From: Peptococcus simiae
Lineage (GTDB): Bacteria > Bacillota > Peptococcia > Peptococcales > Peptococcaceae
DNA length: 64,000 nt
NCBI RefSeq assembly: GCF_046097595.1
Contig: NZ_JBJUVG010000002.1
Coordinates: forward strand, 124,001-188,000
Direction: 5' to 3'
Part shown: piece after piece, positions 27,431 through 36,187 of the stretch
How the letters are laid out: the number at the start of each line of letters is the position of its first letter
How positions within the stretch are numbered: position 1 is the first letter of the stretch
Translations under genes and position numbers: made by a program
Notes under the pieces: model-generated
The model's database searches: none
What the model saw: the letters and a program-made list of their open reading frames with translations, nothing else
Told to the model about the DNA's origin: nothing

Positions 27431-30382
27431 TTACTGTTTGTTTTGCTGCTGGGCAATGGTCGCAAATAGGCTACGGAGCCGGATACGGACAGCGCCCAGG
27501 TTGTTGATTTCATCGATTTTGATCTGGGTATAGATGTCTTCTTTTTCTTCTAGGATATCCCTTACCTCATCGGTGGTGATGGCATCTAGTCCACAGCCAA
27601 AGCTGACCAGTTGGACCAGGTACATGTCATCTGTATCCCGCACCAGTTTAGCTGCATTGTAGAGGCGGGCATGGTAGGTCCACTGGTTCAGGATATCTGT
27701 CTCGATATGGTCAGGGTCCATGGGGAGGCCATCCTCTGTTACAACCACCGCATTAAAGGTTTCAATTAATTGGTCAATTCCATGGTTGATTTCTGGATCA
27801 ATGTGGTAGGGCCGACCGGCGAGCACGATAATGGGCGCTCTAACCGCCCGGGCCTTTTCAATGGCCTGAGTCCCGAAGTCCAGGATTTTATGATGGTAGT
27901 CGTCCATGGCCTTATAGGCGGCATCGACCGCCTGCTTGGTTTCTTTGGACGGAATACCAAAGGTTGCCTGAATATCTTGGCTGATGGCCTTGGTGAACTT
28001 CTTCCGGTTGTGGACCCCATAAAAGGGATATAAAAATTTGACGTCCTTGAGGGCCTTCATATTGGCTTCTAAGACCTGGGGATAGTAGGCGACCACCGGG
28101 CAGTTGTAGTGGTTATCGCTAATATTTTCGTCAAAGTTATAGGTGAGGCAGGGGTAAAAGATGGCATCGACACCCTGATCGATAAGGTTAAGGACCTGGC
28201 CGTGCATGAGTTTTGCCGGATAGCAAACGGTATCTGATGGAATGGTTGCCTGGCCGGCCAGGTAGGTATCCTTGGTGCCAAAGGGCGATAAGATTACCCT
28301 AAAGCGGAGGGCCTTCCAAAAGGCCATCCAGAAGGGGTACATCTCATAGATATTTAAGCCCAAGGGGAGGCCGATGGTCCCCCGGCAATTGTCCATGGTC
28401 CGTTTTCCTCTGGCCCGGGCCTGGCTGATCAATTGACGCTTAAAGTTCATTTCATTTGGTAGGTGGTCGCGTTTTTGCCCATCTTTATAGAGGGGCCGTT
28501 CACACCGATTACCGGCAATGAGTTCCCGGCCACCGCTGAACTGGTTAATAGTCAGCTGGCAATGGTTGCCACAGAGCTGACAAATCCGGGTGGTGGTTTT
28601 TTGCTCGAAGTCTTCCAGGTCTTCTTTCTTCAGGATGGTTGACTGGTCCTTTTCGGGTTGGCTTTTGGCAAATAAGGCGCAGCCATAGGCCCCCATGAGG
28701 CCGGCGATTTCCGGCCGGATGACCTGGCCACCAATTTCACGTTCAAAGGCCCGTAAAATGGCATCGTTGTAGAAGGTTCCGCCTTGAACGACAATGTGCT
28801 GACCCAGGTCTTCTGCGGAATTCACCCGGATAACCTTATAGAGGGCATTTTTAACCACAGACATGGACAGGCCGGCAGAAATATCTTCAACACTGGCCCC
28901 CTCCTTCTGGGCTTGTTTAACGGAAGAGTTCATAAAGACCGTACACCTGGAGCCCAATTCAACAGGGTGCTTGGCAAATAAGCCCAACTTGGCAAAGTCG
29001 GCGACATTATAGCCCAGGGCGCTGGCAAAGGTTGAAATAAAGGATCCACAGCCGGATGAACAGGCTTCGTTTAAGAAGATGGTGTCGATGAACCCATCCT
29101 TGATGCGGAAGCATTTCATATCCTGGCCGCCAATGTCTATGATAAAGTCTACATTGGGCTGGAAGGCCTGGGCGGCTGTTAAGTGGGCCATGGTTTCAAC
29201 CAGGCCATAGTCAATTTGCAGGGCTGTTTTCACCAGTTCTTCCCCGTAACCGGTCACTGCGCCGGAAACCAGGTTGATGGTCGGATTGCTTTCATAGATT
29301 TTAAGTAGGGCCTGGCGAACAAATTCAACCGGCTTCCCATTTGAGGCCTCATAGCTTTCAAACAGGAGCTCTTCATCTTCACCGATGACCACCAGCTTAA
29401 CCGTTGTAGACCCGGCATCGATACCCAAATAGGCCTTGCCGGTATAAGTGGTCAGGTCAGCCCGGGGCACAGCGGTCTCACTATGTCGCTGGATAAAAGC
29501 CTCATATTCGGCCAGACTTTCAAAAAGAGGGGCAACATGACTTTCAAACTGGTGGCCCTCCTGTTGCTTTTCAATGGCCTCAAGGAGGTCGCCAGCCAAC
29601 ATGCTCTCTTCTGATTTGCTATACAAGGAAGCCCCATAGGCTACGAAGTATTGGGCATTGTCAGGGAAAAGATAGTCATCTTCATCCCGGGCTAAGACCT
29701 CTTTAAAGGCCTGTTGAAGCCCTTTTAAAAAGGTTAGCGGTCCACCGAGGAACATGACCTTCCCCTTGATTTCCCGCCCCTGGGCCAGGCCACCAATGGT
29801 CTGGTTCACAACGGCATGAAAAATACTCATGGCCACATCGGCCTTATCGGCCCCTTGGTTTAACAAGGGCTGCACGTCCGTTTTCGCGAAAACACCACAG
29901 CGAGAAGCAATCGGATAGATGTGCTTGGCCTTTAGGGCCCATTCATCTAATTGGGCCAGGTCGGTATCTAAAAGGACGGCCATTTGGTCAATAAAGGCCC
30001 CTGTCCCCCCGGCACAACTGCCGTTCATCCGGACTTCTGTGCCGCCGGTCAAGAAGAGGATTTTAGCGTCCTCTCCCCCAAGCTCAATGACAACATCTAT
30101 ATCATCGTAAGCATCTTCAACAGCTAATTGTGTAGCGACAACCTCCTGAATAAAGGGTAGGTTGACTTGTTCAGCAAAGCCCATACCTGCTGACCCGGTG
30201 ACAGCTATCGTTACTTGTTGATCTGTACCTATGATATCAATGACTTCACCCATTGATTCAACCGCAATGTCACGTATGAAAGAGCGGTGGCGCTTGTAAG
30301 ATTGGTAGACCAAGTGACCGGCGTCATCCTTGACAGCCATTTTAAGGGTGGTCGACCCGATATCTAATCCAATATGGTACAA
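27431..30382 (-). CDS. Double-domain acyl-CoA dehydratase activase with DUF2229
   Basis: 983-aa protein with two BcrAD/BadFG activase domains in tandem followed by a DUF2229 region. Domain one starts GLDIGSTTLK (4-13) and has GSCAGGTGAF and SRCGVFAKTD; domain two starts LGIDAGSTTVK (about 320) with NEACSSGCGSF and SRCTVFMNSS. These cysteines would bridge a [4Fe-4S] cluster between two domains, as in HgdC homodimers. A CQLCGNHC cluster near residue 597 and DTVCYPAKL near 750 follow. Such proteins use ATP to push low-potential electrons into a partner, presumably the next gene. It starts with TTG after GGAGGGGGA. No CoA-transferase or substrate gene is adjacent, so the reaction is open. Confidence 0.85.
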   Translation of the reverse strand: MYHIGLDIGSTTLKMAVKDDAGHLVYQSYKRHRSFIRDIAVESMGEVIDIIGTDQQVTIAVTGSAGMGFAEQVNLPFIQEVVATQLAVEDAYDDIDVVIELGGEDAKILFLTGGTEVRMNGSCAGGTGAFIDQMAVLLDTDLAQLDEWALKAKHIYPIASRCGVFAKTDVQPLLNQGADKADVAMSIFHAVVNQTIGGLAQGREIKGKVMFLGGPLTFLKGLQQAFKEVLARDEDDYLFPDNAQYFVAYGASLYSKSEESMLAGDLLEAIEKQQEGHQFESHVAPLFESLAEYEAFIQRHSETAVPRADLTTYTGKAYLGIDAGSTTVKLVVIGEDEELLFESYEASNGKPVEFVRQALLKIYESNPTINLVSGAVTGYGEELVKTALQIDYGLVETMAHLTAAQAFQPNVDFIIDIGGQDMKCFRIKDGFIDTIFLNEACSSGCGSFISTFASALGYNVADFAKLGLFAKHPVELGSRCTVFMNSSVKQAQKEGASVEDISAGLSMSVVKNALYKVIRVNSAEDLGQHIVVQGGTFYNDAILRAFEREIGGQVIRPEIAGLMGAYGCALFAKSQPEKDQSTILKKEDLEDFEQKTTTRICQLCGNHCQLTINQFSGGRELIAGNRCERPLYKDGQKRDHLPNEMNFKRQLISQARARGKRTMDNCRGTIGLPLGLNIYEMYPFWMAFWKALRFRVILSPFGTKDTYLAGQATIPSDTVCYPAKLMHGQVLNLIDQGVDAIFYPCLTYNFDENISDNHYNCPVVAYYPQVLEANMKALKDVKFLYPFYGVHNRKKFTKAISQDIQATFGIPSKETKQAVDAAYKAMDDYHHKILDFGTQAIEKARAVRAPIIVLAGRPYHIDPEINHGIDQLIETFNAVVVTEDGLPMDPDHIETDILNQWTYHARLYNAAKLVRDTDDMYLVQLVSFGCGLDAITTDEVRDILEEKEDIYTQIKIDEINNLGAVRIRLRSLFATIAQQQNKQ

Positions 30383-30418
30383 GAAACTCCCCCTCCAACT
30401 TTTTGTAAAATATATAAC

Positions 30419-30456
30419 TAAAAAAGGTATGAATTCACCGTACTTGAATTCATACC
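30419..30456 (-). terminator. Terminator after pnp
   Basis: On the - strand GGTATGAATTCA (30445-30456) pairs with 30426-30437 around a 7-base loop, followed by a run of six T. It separates pnp from the activase gene. Confidence 0.9.
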
Positions 30457-30477
30457 CAATTTTAGGGAAAAGAATGC

Positions 30478-32574
30478 TTAATCGAGTAGGGCTTTCCGTG
30501 ATAGATTAATCCGTCCCATCCGGTCGATTTCGATCACTTTAACCGTTACTTCATCGCCGACTTTGACGACATCTTCCACTTTATTGACCCGTTTTTTATC
30601 CAGTTGAGAGATATGAACCAGGCCATCTTTGCCGGGTAGAATATTTACAAAAGCACCGAAGTCCATGATACGAACGACTTTGCCGGTGTAAATTTCCCCA
30701 ACCTCCGGATCCTTGACAATGTCTTGGATCATTTTGACTGCCTGGTCTGCTGCTTGTGCATCATTTGATAAGACGCTCACTGTGCCATCCTCTTCTACAT
30801 CGATTTGAACACCCGTTAACTCGATAATCTTTTTAATGGTTTTGCCGCCACTGCCGATGACATCCTTAATTTTATCCACATCAATTTTAAAGGATTCAAT
30901 TCGAGGGGCAAAGGGTGATAATTCTGTCCGGGGTGCATCAATGCATTTGAGCATGGTATCCAAGATGAACAAGCGCCCTTCCTTGGCCTGCTTCAAGGCC
31001 TGCTCTAAAATAGCCTTGTTAATGCCATTAATCTTGATGTCCATTTGGATGGCGGTTACCCCATCTGAGGTACCGGCGACCTTAAAGTCCATATCCCCAA
31101 GAGCATCTTCCAGTCCTTGTAAGTCGGTCAGGACGCTGAATTGGTCTTCTTCACGGATGAGGCCCATGGCCACGCCGGATACCGGTTTTTTAATGGGAAC
31201 CCCTGCAGCCATGAGGCTCAGGGTACTGCCACATACAGAGGCCATTGAAGTGGACCCATTGGATTCGATGGCTTCTGACACCACCCGAATCATATAGGGG
31301 AAGTCTTCAATATCAGGAATCACCGGCTCTAGAGCCCGCCGGGCCAGGACCCCATGACCAATTTCCCGTCTGCCTGGGCCCCGAATCGGCCGGGTTTCCC
31401 CAACGCTGTAGGGTGGGAAATTGTAATGGTGGAGGTAGCGACGGCTGCTTTCATCATCCAGGCCGTCCAGGGGTTGGTTATCTCTTGTGGACCCAAGGGT
31501 CACAACAGAAAGAATTTGCGTCTGCCCCCGGGTAAAGACAGCACTCCCGTGGGTCCGCGGCAAGAGGTCCACTTCACAGGTCAGGGGGCGGACTTCATCT
31601 AAGGCCCGGCCATCCGGGCGGATTTTATCGTGGGTAATTAACCGGCGGACGATGGCTTTGGTTAAGTCATCCAGGGCCTGCTTGATCTCCCCTTCGCCCT
31701 CTTCAAAGCGGTCGATGAGGAGGGTTAGGGCCTTGTCTTTAGCCGCTGCAATGGCTTGGTCACGGTCTTTTTTGTTGACAATTTTTAGGGCAGCCGTTAA
31801 ATCATCCCAGGCTGCCTCTTTAACAGCTGCTTGAATATCTGGGTCAATCGCCGGGGGATCGAAGGCGATTTTTTCTTTGGCAATCCCCTTTTCCAGGGCT
31901 TCCTGGCGCATGTCCTCAATTAAGTCGGTTAATGCTTGAATGGCCTTGTGGCCTTCGAGAATCCCCTCCAGAATGACCTCTTCTGAGACTTCCTGGGCAC
32001 CGGCTTCTACCATCATAATGGCGTCGTGGGTCCCTGCTACAGCTAGGTCCAGCAGGCTGGCTTCCCTTTCGGCATGGTTGGGATTAATCATCATTTCCCC
32101 ATCCACATAGCCGACATGGACCCCTGCAATCGGGCCTAAAAAGGGAATATGGGATAAATGCAGGGCACAAGATGCCCCGATCATGGCTGCCATATCCGGG
32201 GGATTATCCGGATCAACGCATAGGACCGTGGCAACAATCTGCACATCATTCCGGTAGCCCTTCGGAAATAGGGGTCGAATCGGTCGATCGATTAAGCGGG
32301 CAGATAGGGTTGCCTGTTCTGATGCCCGGCCTTCACGGCGCAAGAAGCTGCCGGGGACTTTCCCGGCGGCGTACATTTTTTCTTCAAAGTCAACGGTTAA
32401 AGGGAAAAAGTCAATACCTTCCCGGGGTTCTTGGCTACCTGTAGCGGTGACCAAGACAACGGTATCCCCGTACCGAACCAGGACCGAACCGCTGGCCTGC
32501 TTGGCTAAATGGCCAGTCTCCAGGCTTAGTGTTCTTCCGGCTAACTGCATTGACCGGCGAATCACTGTATCCAT
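30478..32574 (-). CDS. pnp: Polyribonucleotide nucleotidyltransferase (PNPase)
   Basis: 698-aa phosphorolytic 3'-5' exoribonuclease, a trimer active in mRNA turnover. Two RNase PH domains (about 1-220 and 310-540), a KH domain with VIGSGGKTIKKI near residue 555 and an S1 domain at the C-terminus (GEIYTGKVVRIMDFGAFV) are all present. FRRREGR-type and GPGRREIGHG catalytic-region motifs are intact. The ATG at 32574 follows GGAGG by six bases; the open frame extends 19 codons further upstream but that stretch lacks family similarity. It lies downstream of rpsO, as in most bacteria. Confidence 0.97.
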   Translation of the reverse strand: MDTVIRRSMQLAGRTLSLETGHLAKQASGSVLVRYGDTVVLVTATGSQEPREGIDFFPLTVDFEEKMYAAGKVPGSFLRREGRASEQATLSARLIDRPIRPLFPKGYRNDVQIVATVLCVDPDNPPDMAAMIGASCALHLSHIPFLGPIAGVHVGYVDGEMMINPNHAEREASLLDLAVAGTHDAIMMVEAGAQEVSEEVILEGILEGHKAIQALTDLIEDMRQEALEKGIAKEKIAFDPPAIDPDIQAAVKEAAWDDLTAALKIVNKKDRDQAIAAAKDKALTLLIDRFEEGEGEIKQALDDLTKAIVRRLITHDKIRPDGRALDEVRPLTCEVDLLPRTHGSAVFTRGQTQILSVVTLGSTRDNQPLDGLDDESSRRYLHHYNFPPYSVGETRPIRGPGRREIGHGVLARRALEPVIPDIEDFPYMIRVVSEAIESNGSTSMASVCGSTLSLMAAGVPIKKPVSGVAMGLIREEDQFSVLTDLQGLEDALGDMDFKVAGTSDGVTAIQMDIKINGINKAILEQALKQAKEGRLFILDTMLKCIDAPRTELSPFAPRIESFKIDVDKIKDVIGSGGKTIKKIIELTGVQIDVEEDGTVSVLSNDAQAADQAVKMIQDIVKDPEVGEIYTGKVVRIMDFGAFVNILPGKDGLVHISQLDKKRVNKVEDVVKVGDEVTVKVIEIDRMGRINLSRKALLD

Positions 32575-32601
32575 ATAAAGCCTCCTCACGAATTTATAAA
32601 A

Positions 32602-32632
32602 ATTGCCAAGGACACAAAAGCGCCTTGGCAAT
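32602..32632 (-). terminator. rpsO-pnp intergenic terminator
   Basis: ATTGCCAAGG (32623-32632 read on the - strand) pairs with CCTTGGCAAT (32602-32611), then TTTTAT follows. It probably ends most rpsO transcripts, with read-through into pnp, like the terminator known between these genes in E. coli. Confidence 0.8.
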
Positions 32633-32657
32633 GTATACGCTTACCAGTTGGCTTCAC

Positions 32658-32927
32658 TTACCGACGTAAGCCAAGCTTCGAGATGAGATTACGATAGCGA
32701 TCCATATCGATTTTCATCAGGTAATTTAATAACCCTCTCCGTTGGCCGACCATTTTTAATAGGCCACGACGAGAGTGGTGGTCTTTTTTATTGCTTTTTA
32801 AGTGCTCGGTCAAGTAATTAATCCGATAGCTTAATAAGGCGACTTGTACTTCCGGGGACCCGGTGTCACCTTCATGGGTTTGATATTCCTTGATGATTTC
32901 TTGTTTTTTAGCTTGATCTAATGCCAT
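32658..32927 (-). CDS. rpsO: Small ribosomal subunit protein uS15
   Basis: 89-aa primary 16S rRNA-binding protein that organises the platform of the 30S subunit. It begins MALDQAKKQEIIKEY and has THEGDTGSPEVQ and HHSRRGLLKMVGQRRGLLNYL, the RNA-binding signature. The ATG at 32927 follows AAGGAGG by nine bases; upstream in-frame codons belong to the leader. Its own strong promoter lies at 33019-33047. The leader of about 85 bases is GC-mixed and able to fold, as expected if S15 controls its own translation, but I could not match it to a known S15 leader class. Confidence 0.98.
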   Translation of the reverse strand: MALDQAKKQEIIKEYQTHEGDTGSPEVQVALLSYRINYLTEHLKSNKKDHHSRRGLLKMVGQRRGLLNYLMKIDMDRYRNLISKLGLRR

Positions 32928-33018
32928 AATTATTTTCCTCCTTAAAATGAGTGTCACCGGAAACAAAGTCCTCGCCGGAGAAACGGTAGACTGTGCTTCG
33001 GTCCAATTCAACTACTTA

Positions 33019-33047
33019 ATTATACAAAATAGTGCAGGGGGCGTCAA
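33019..33047 (-). promoter_or_regulatory. Consensus sigma-A promoter of rpsO
   Basis: On the - strand TTGACG (33042-33047) and TATAAT (33019-33024) are separated by exactly 17 bases. The -35 box overlaps the stop codon of ribF. Transcription would start near 33012, giving a leader of about 85 bases. Confidence 0.85.
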
Positions 33048-33982
33048 GACATAGGCTTATATTTCTCAGCTAAATATGCCCTGCCCATTTCGATATCCTT
33101 CATAATGGCTGCCTTCAATTCTGGAAAAGAGGCAAACTTGGTGATACCCCGCAAAAAGTGCAAATCACGGACGCAAAGCCTTTCGCCGTAAATATCCCGG
33201 TCAAAATCCATAAGGTAGGCTTCAACCGTTTCAAAGGGGTCATCATTGACCGTTGGCTTGGTGCCAATATTAATGACGGAATGAAAAATCTGGTGCGGCT
33301 TGTCGGCTAAAAAACACCGGCCGGCATAGACCCCGGGCCTGGGTAGGAGCAGGTCTTTTGGCAAGGAAATATTGGCCGTTGGAACCAGAAACTTCCGGCC
33401 ATTGGCCAGCCCATGGATGACCTCTCCACAGAGCTGGTAGGGGTAGCCCAGATAGGTCTCCACCTGGGCGACGTCCCCTTGTCGAAGCAGCTGACGGATG
33501 ACGGTACTGCTCAAGACCTGCCCATCGCACTTGTAAGCCGGAATCACTTCCACCGGAATAGGGGCCACAAGGTCGACCAGGTCCTGGGCCTTCCCCCTGG
33601 CCTGGTGACCAAAGGTGTAGTCAAAGCCCACTACCAGGCCCTTGGCTGTCAGCGTTTTTTGAAGGAGGTCCCGGGCAAAAGCTTCCGGGGGCAGTTCGGC
33701 AATCCTTTTATCAAAGGGCACCGAAAAAACTTCGTCAACAGCCAAGTCCTCAAGCCGCTTCATTTTTGTTTCTTGACTCATAATATATTTAAAACCAGGG
33801 TCAGCCAAGGACTGAAACTGGGGGTAAAAAGTGGCAACCATCAGGGGTATGCCAAGCTTTTGAGCCATTTCATAGCCCTTTTGGATCAGGGCCTGGTGAC
33901 CTAGGTGGAGTCCATCAAAGTGGCCTAGGACAAGGACTCTTGCCTGATTGGGAACTTCTTTAAATGAATGGTATATTTTCAT
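33044..33982 (-). CDS. ribF: Bifunctional riboflavin kinase/FAD synthetase
   Basis: 312-aa enzyme converting riboflavin to FMN and then FAD. The N-terminal nucleotidyltransferase domain has GHFDGLHLGHQ and the C-terminal flavokinase domain has GLANGRKFLVPTANI and the PGVYAG motif. Start choice: ATG at 33982 has AGAGGTAGG six bases upstream, whereas the ATG at 34003 inside truB has none. With this start the gene begins 13 bases after truB. The frequent neighbour of truB in Bacillota. Confidence 0.96.
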   Translation of the reverse strand: MKIYHSFKEVPNQARVLVLGHFDGLHLGHQALIQKGYEMAQKLGIPLMVATFYPQFQSLADPGFKYIMSQETKMKRLEDLAVDEVFSVPFDKRIAELPPEAFARDLLQKTLTAKGLVVGFDYTFGHQARGKAQDLVDLVAPIPVEVIPAYKCDGQVLSSTVIRQLLRQGDVAQVETYLGYPYQLCGEVIHGLANGRKFLVPTANISLPKDLLLPRPGVYAGRCFLADKPHQIFHSVINIGTKPTVNDDPFETVEAYLMDFDRDIYGERLCVRDLHFLRGITKFASFPELKAAIMKDIEMGRAYLAEKYKPMS

Positions 33983-33995
33983 ATTTCGCCTACCT

Positions 33996-34871
33996 CTAGT
34001 CATTAAAAACCTTTTTAGGTTGAAATTCCGCGTCTTTTATAAAGCCGATTGCGACCATCTTATCCAGATGACTTGCAACAACCGGGCCCCCTTCTATCCC
34101 AGCGTTGGCCTGTAGGGGGATGGCATTCCCATTCTGGACCCGTTTCTGCTCATCCCCAGTTAAGGCAAGTTGGGGATAACCTTTCATGGCTTCGTACATG
34201 GGAATAATATAGGCAGCTGGATCCGTAGCTTCTTCTAACTGGGCTAAGGGAATGGCCTGGGAAAGGTCAAATTGTCCGCTGGATAAGCGGCGCAAGCTGG
34301 CCATATGGGCAGAAGATCCAGCGGCCTGGCCGATATCTGCACAAAGGGACCGGATATAGGTGCCCTTGCTGACAGTTACTGAAAAACAGGCCTGGTGTCG
34401 GTCATATGTATGGAGCTGGATTTCTTTGATGGTAATCTGCCGGGCCTTCACTTCCGGTAGGGGCCTGCCTGCTCGGGCCAGTTTGTAGAGGGGGACACCG
34501 TCTATCTTAATGGCCGAATACTTAGGCGGGATTTGCATTTGCTCACCTAAAAAACCCTCCAGGAGGGCTGCAAAGGCCTCTGTACTTAAGTCCGGCAGGT
34601 CCGTTTCCTCAACCACCTCGCCGGAGGCATCTAGGCTGTCTGTGGCCTGGCCAAAAACAAGCTGGGCCTGGTAGGATTTATCATCTGCTGTTAAATATTC
34701 AGCCAACCGGGTCGCCTGCCCCAGGCAGATGGGTAAGACTCCTGTTGCATCCGGATCCAAGGTTCCCGTATGGCCGATCCGCCTTTGCTTGAAGACCTTC
34801 CGTAACCGGCTGACTACATCGTGGGAGGTTAAACCGGCCGGTTTATCAATGACGAGGATGCCGTTAATCAT
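33996..34871 (-). CDS. truB: tRNA pseudouridine(55) synthase TruB
   Basis: 291-aa pseudouridine synthase acting on U55 of the T loop. The catalytic Asp lies in HTGTLDPDATGVLP near residue 40; KSYQAQLVFGQATDS and KGTYIRSLCADIG are further family motifs, and a PUA-like C-terminal domain follows. It begins INGILVIDKPAGLTSHDVV, typical of the family. It overlaps nrnA by 4 bases. Confidence 0.97.
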   Translation of the reverse strand: MINGILVIDKPAGLTSHDVVSRLRKVFKQRRIGHTGTLDPDATGVLPICLGQATRLAEYLTADDKSYQAQLVFGQATDSLDASGEVVEETDLPDLSTEAFAALLEGFLGEQMQIPPKYSAIKIDGVPLYKLARAGRPLPEVKARQITIKEIQLHTYDRHQACFSVTVSKGTYIRSLCADIGQAAGSSAHMASLRRLSSGQFDLSQAIPLAQLEEATDPAAYIIPMYEAMKGYPQLALTGDEQKRVQNGNAIPLQANAGIEGGPVVASHLDKMVAIGFIKDAEFQPKKVFND

Positions 34872-35857
34872 AAGGCCTCCCTTTTCAAGTAGCTACGGGC
34901 CCTTTCGGTAAGGACTTGGCGGGCCTCTGCCATCGGCAGCTTCAACTTACAGCCGGCAGCACGTACGTGTCCGCCACCGCCAAATTCGCCGGCCAATTGG
35001 TTACAGTCGACATACTGCTTGCTCCGTAAGCTGACTTTTATTTCGCCAGTGGCTAGTTCGCGAAGCAGGATGGATAACTCAACCCCCTGCACTTCCTTCA
35101 GCTGACCGACCAAGCCGTGGACCTCATCATCCGCAACCCCCAGAGAGGCCATGAGGTCATGGGAGATTTCCGCTACGGCGACTTTACCGTCAAAGATAAA
35201 TTCGCTGGAATTATACAGGGCATTGAGCAACTGGAAGCGCGCCTTTGAAGTACTTTCAAAGACATGGTAGCGAATGGCAGCTAAGTCTGCCCCACAGGTC
35301 ATCAGCCAGGCAGCTGTGGAAAAGGTATCGGCTGAGGTTTTTTCATAGCGAAAGGACCCGGTATCGGTGTGGATACCGGTTAAAAGGCAGGTCGCCGCCT
35401 CTGCTGAAACCGGGAAGCCCCACTTCCGGCACAGGTCGGCCATAATGGCACAGGTAGCCGGGGACTCGCTATCTACATAGTTTAAATCCGAGAAGGGCTC
35501 ATGGCCGGCATGGTGGTCAATGGTAATGGTTCTTTTGCCGGCCCAGGCGGCCTGGCTTAGGCCGAGCCGGTCCAGGTTGCCGCAGTCCAGGGCTATTTTC
35601 ACATCCGGCTCAGGGCTTTGGTCAGTCCAGGGGGATAAGTCATTCATGCCGGGCAGAAAGGCAAAGCTTTCCGGCCGGCCGGTTTGATTATAAATGTCCA
35701 CTGTCTTACCTAACTGTCGTAAAACCTGGGCCAAGCCCAGTTGGGCTCCAATGGCGTCTCCATCCGGATGAATGTGCGAAAAAATAGCAATCCGCTCTGC
35801 GTCCTCAAGGGCAGAGCGAATGGCCATATCATTGTTATTGATCATTTTTGAGGTCAT
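34868..35857 (-). CDS. nrnA: DHH/DHHA1 phosphoesterase NrnA (nanoRNase/pAp phosphatase)
   Basis: 329-aa Mn-dependent phosphoesterase that degrades 2-5-nt RNA and pAp. The N-terminal DHH domain shows HIHPDGDAIGAQ and IDHHAG; the C-terminal DHHA1 domain shows GGGGHVRAAGCKL. It lies between rbfA and truB as in many Bacillota. The start is uncertain: ATG codons at 35857 and 35845 are both inside the end of rbfA, and neither has a strong Shine-Dalgarno, so coupling to rbfA translation is likely. Confidence 0.92.
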   Translation of the reverse strand: MTSKMINNNDMAIRSALEDAERIAIFSHIHPDGDAIGAQLGLAQVLRQLGKTVDIYNQTGRPESFAFLPGMNDLSPWTDQSPEPDVKIALDCGNLDRLGLSQAAWAGKRTITIDHHAGHEPFSDLNYVDSESPATCAIMADLCRKWGFPVSAEAATCLLTGIHTDTGSFRYEKTSADTFSTAAWLMTCGADLAAIRYHVFESTSKARFQLLNALYNSSEFIFDGKVAVAEISHDLMASLGVADDEVHGLVGQLKEVQGVELSILLRELATGEIKVSLRSKQYVDCNQLAGEFGGGGHVRAAGCKLKLPMAEARQVLTERARSYLKREAL

Positions 35858-36179
35858 TTAAAATCCCATCTATCTTAGCGCCGTAAATCATTGAGTCGTC
35901 CAATAAAAATTCCAAAGCAGGAACCGTCCGGGTTTTTAACCGCTTGCTTAAAAGGGTCCGGATATAGCCGCTGGCCTTGTTCAAAACATCAACGACTTCC
36001 TGACGTTCCTCATCCTTACCCAGTTTGCTGATGTAGACCTTGGCATAGCCCAGGTCCCCGCTTACAGATACCTCAGTGACACTGATTAAGCTGTCGATAC
36101 GCGGATCATTGATTTCTGACCGAATGATATCCGTCATGTCTCTTTTAATTTCTTCAGCTACCCGCTCTATATTGGCCAT
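35835..36179 (-). CDS. rbfA: Ribosome-binding factor A
   Basis: 114-aa KH-fold factor for late 30S maturation, binding near helix 1 of 16S rRNA. The order ANIERVAEEIKRDMTDII-type start, NDPRI and VTEVSVSGDLGYAKVY match the family over its whole length. It lies 8 bases after infB and overlaps nrnA by 23 bases. Confidence 0.97.
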   Translation of the reverse strand: MANIERVAEEIKRDMTDIIRSEINDPRIDSLISVTEVSVSGDLGYAKVYISKLGKDEERQEVVDVLNKASGYIRTLLSKRLKTRTVPALEFLLDDSMIYGAKIDGILNDLKNDQ

Positions 36180-36187
36180 ACTACCTC

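Noticed and set aside
27392..27431. Frameshift splitting one activase-dehydratase gene
   Set aside because: The 38-base gap has a strong TAGGAGGTGA site and a good ATG, and both proteins have family-typical ends; two separate genes fit better.
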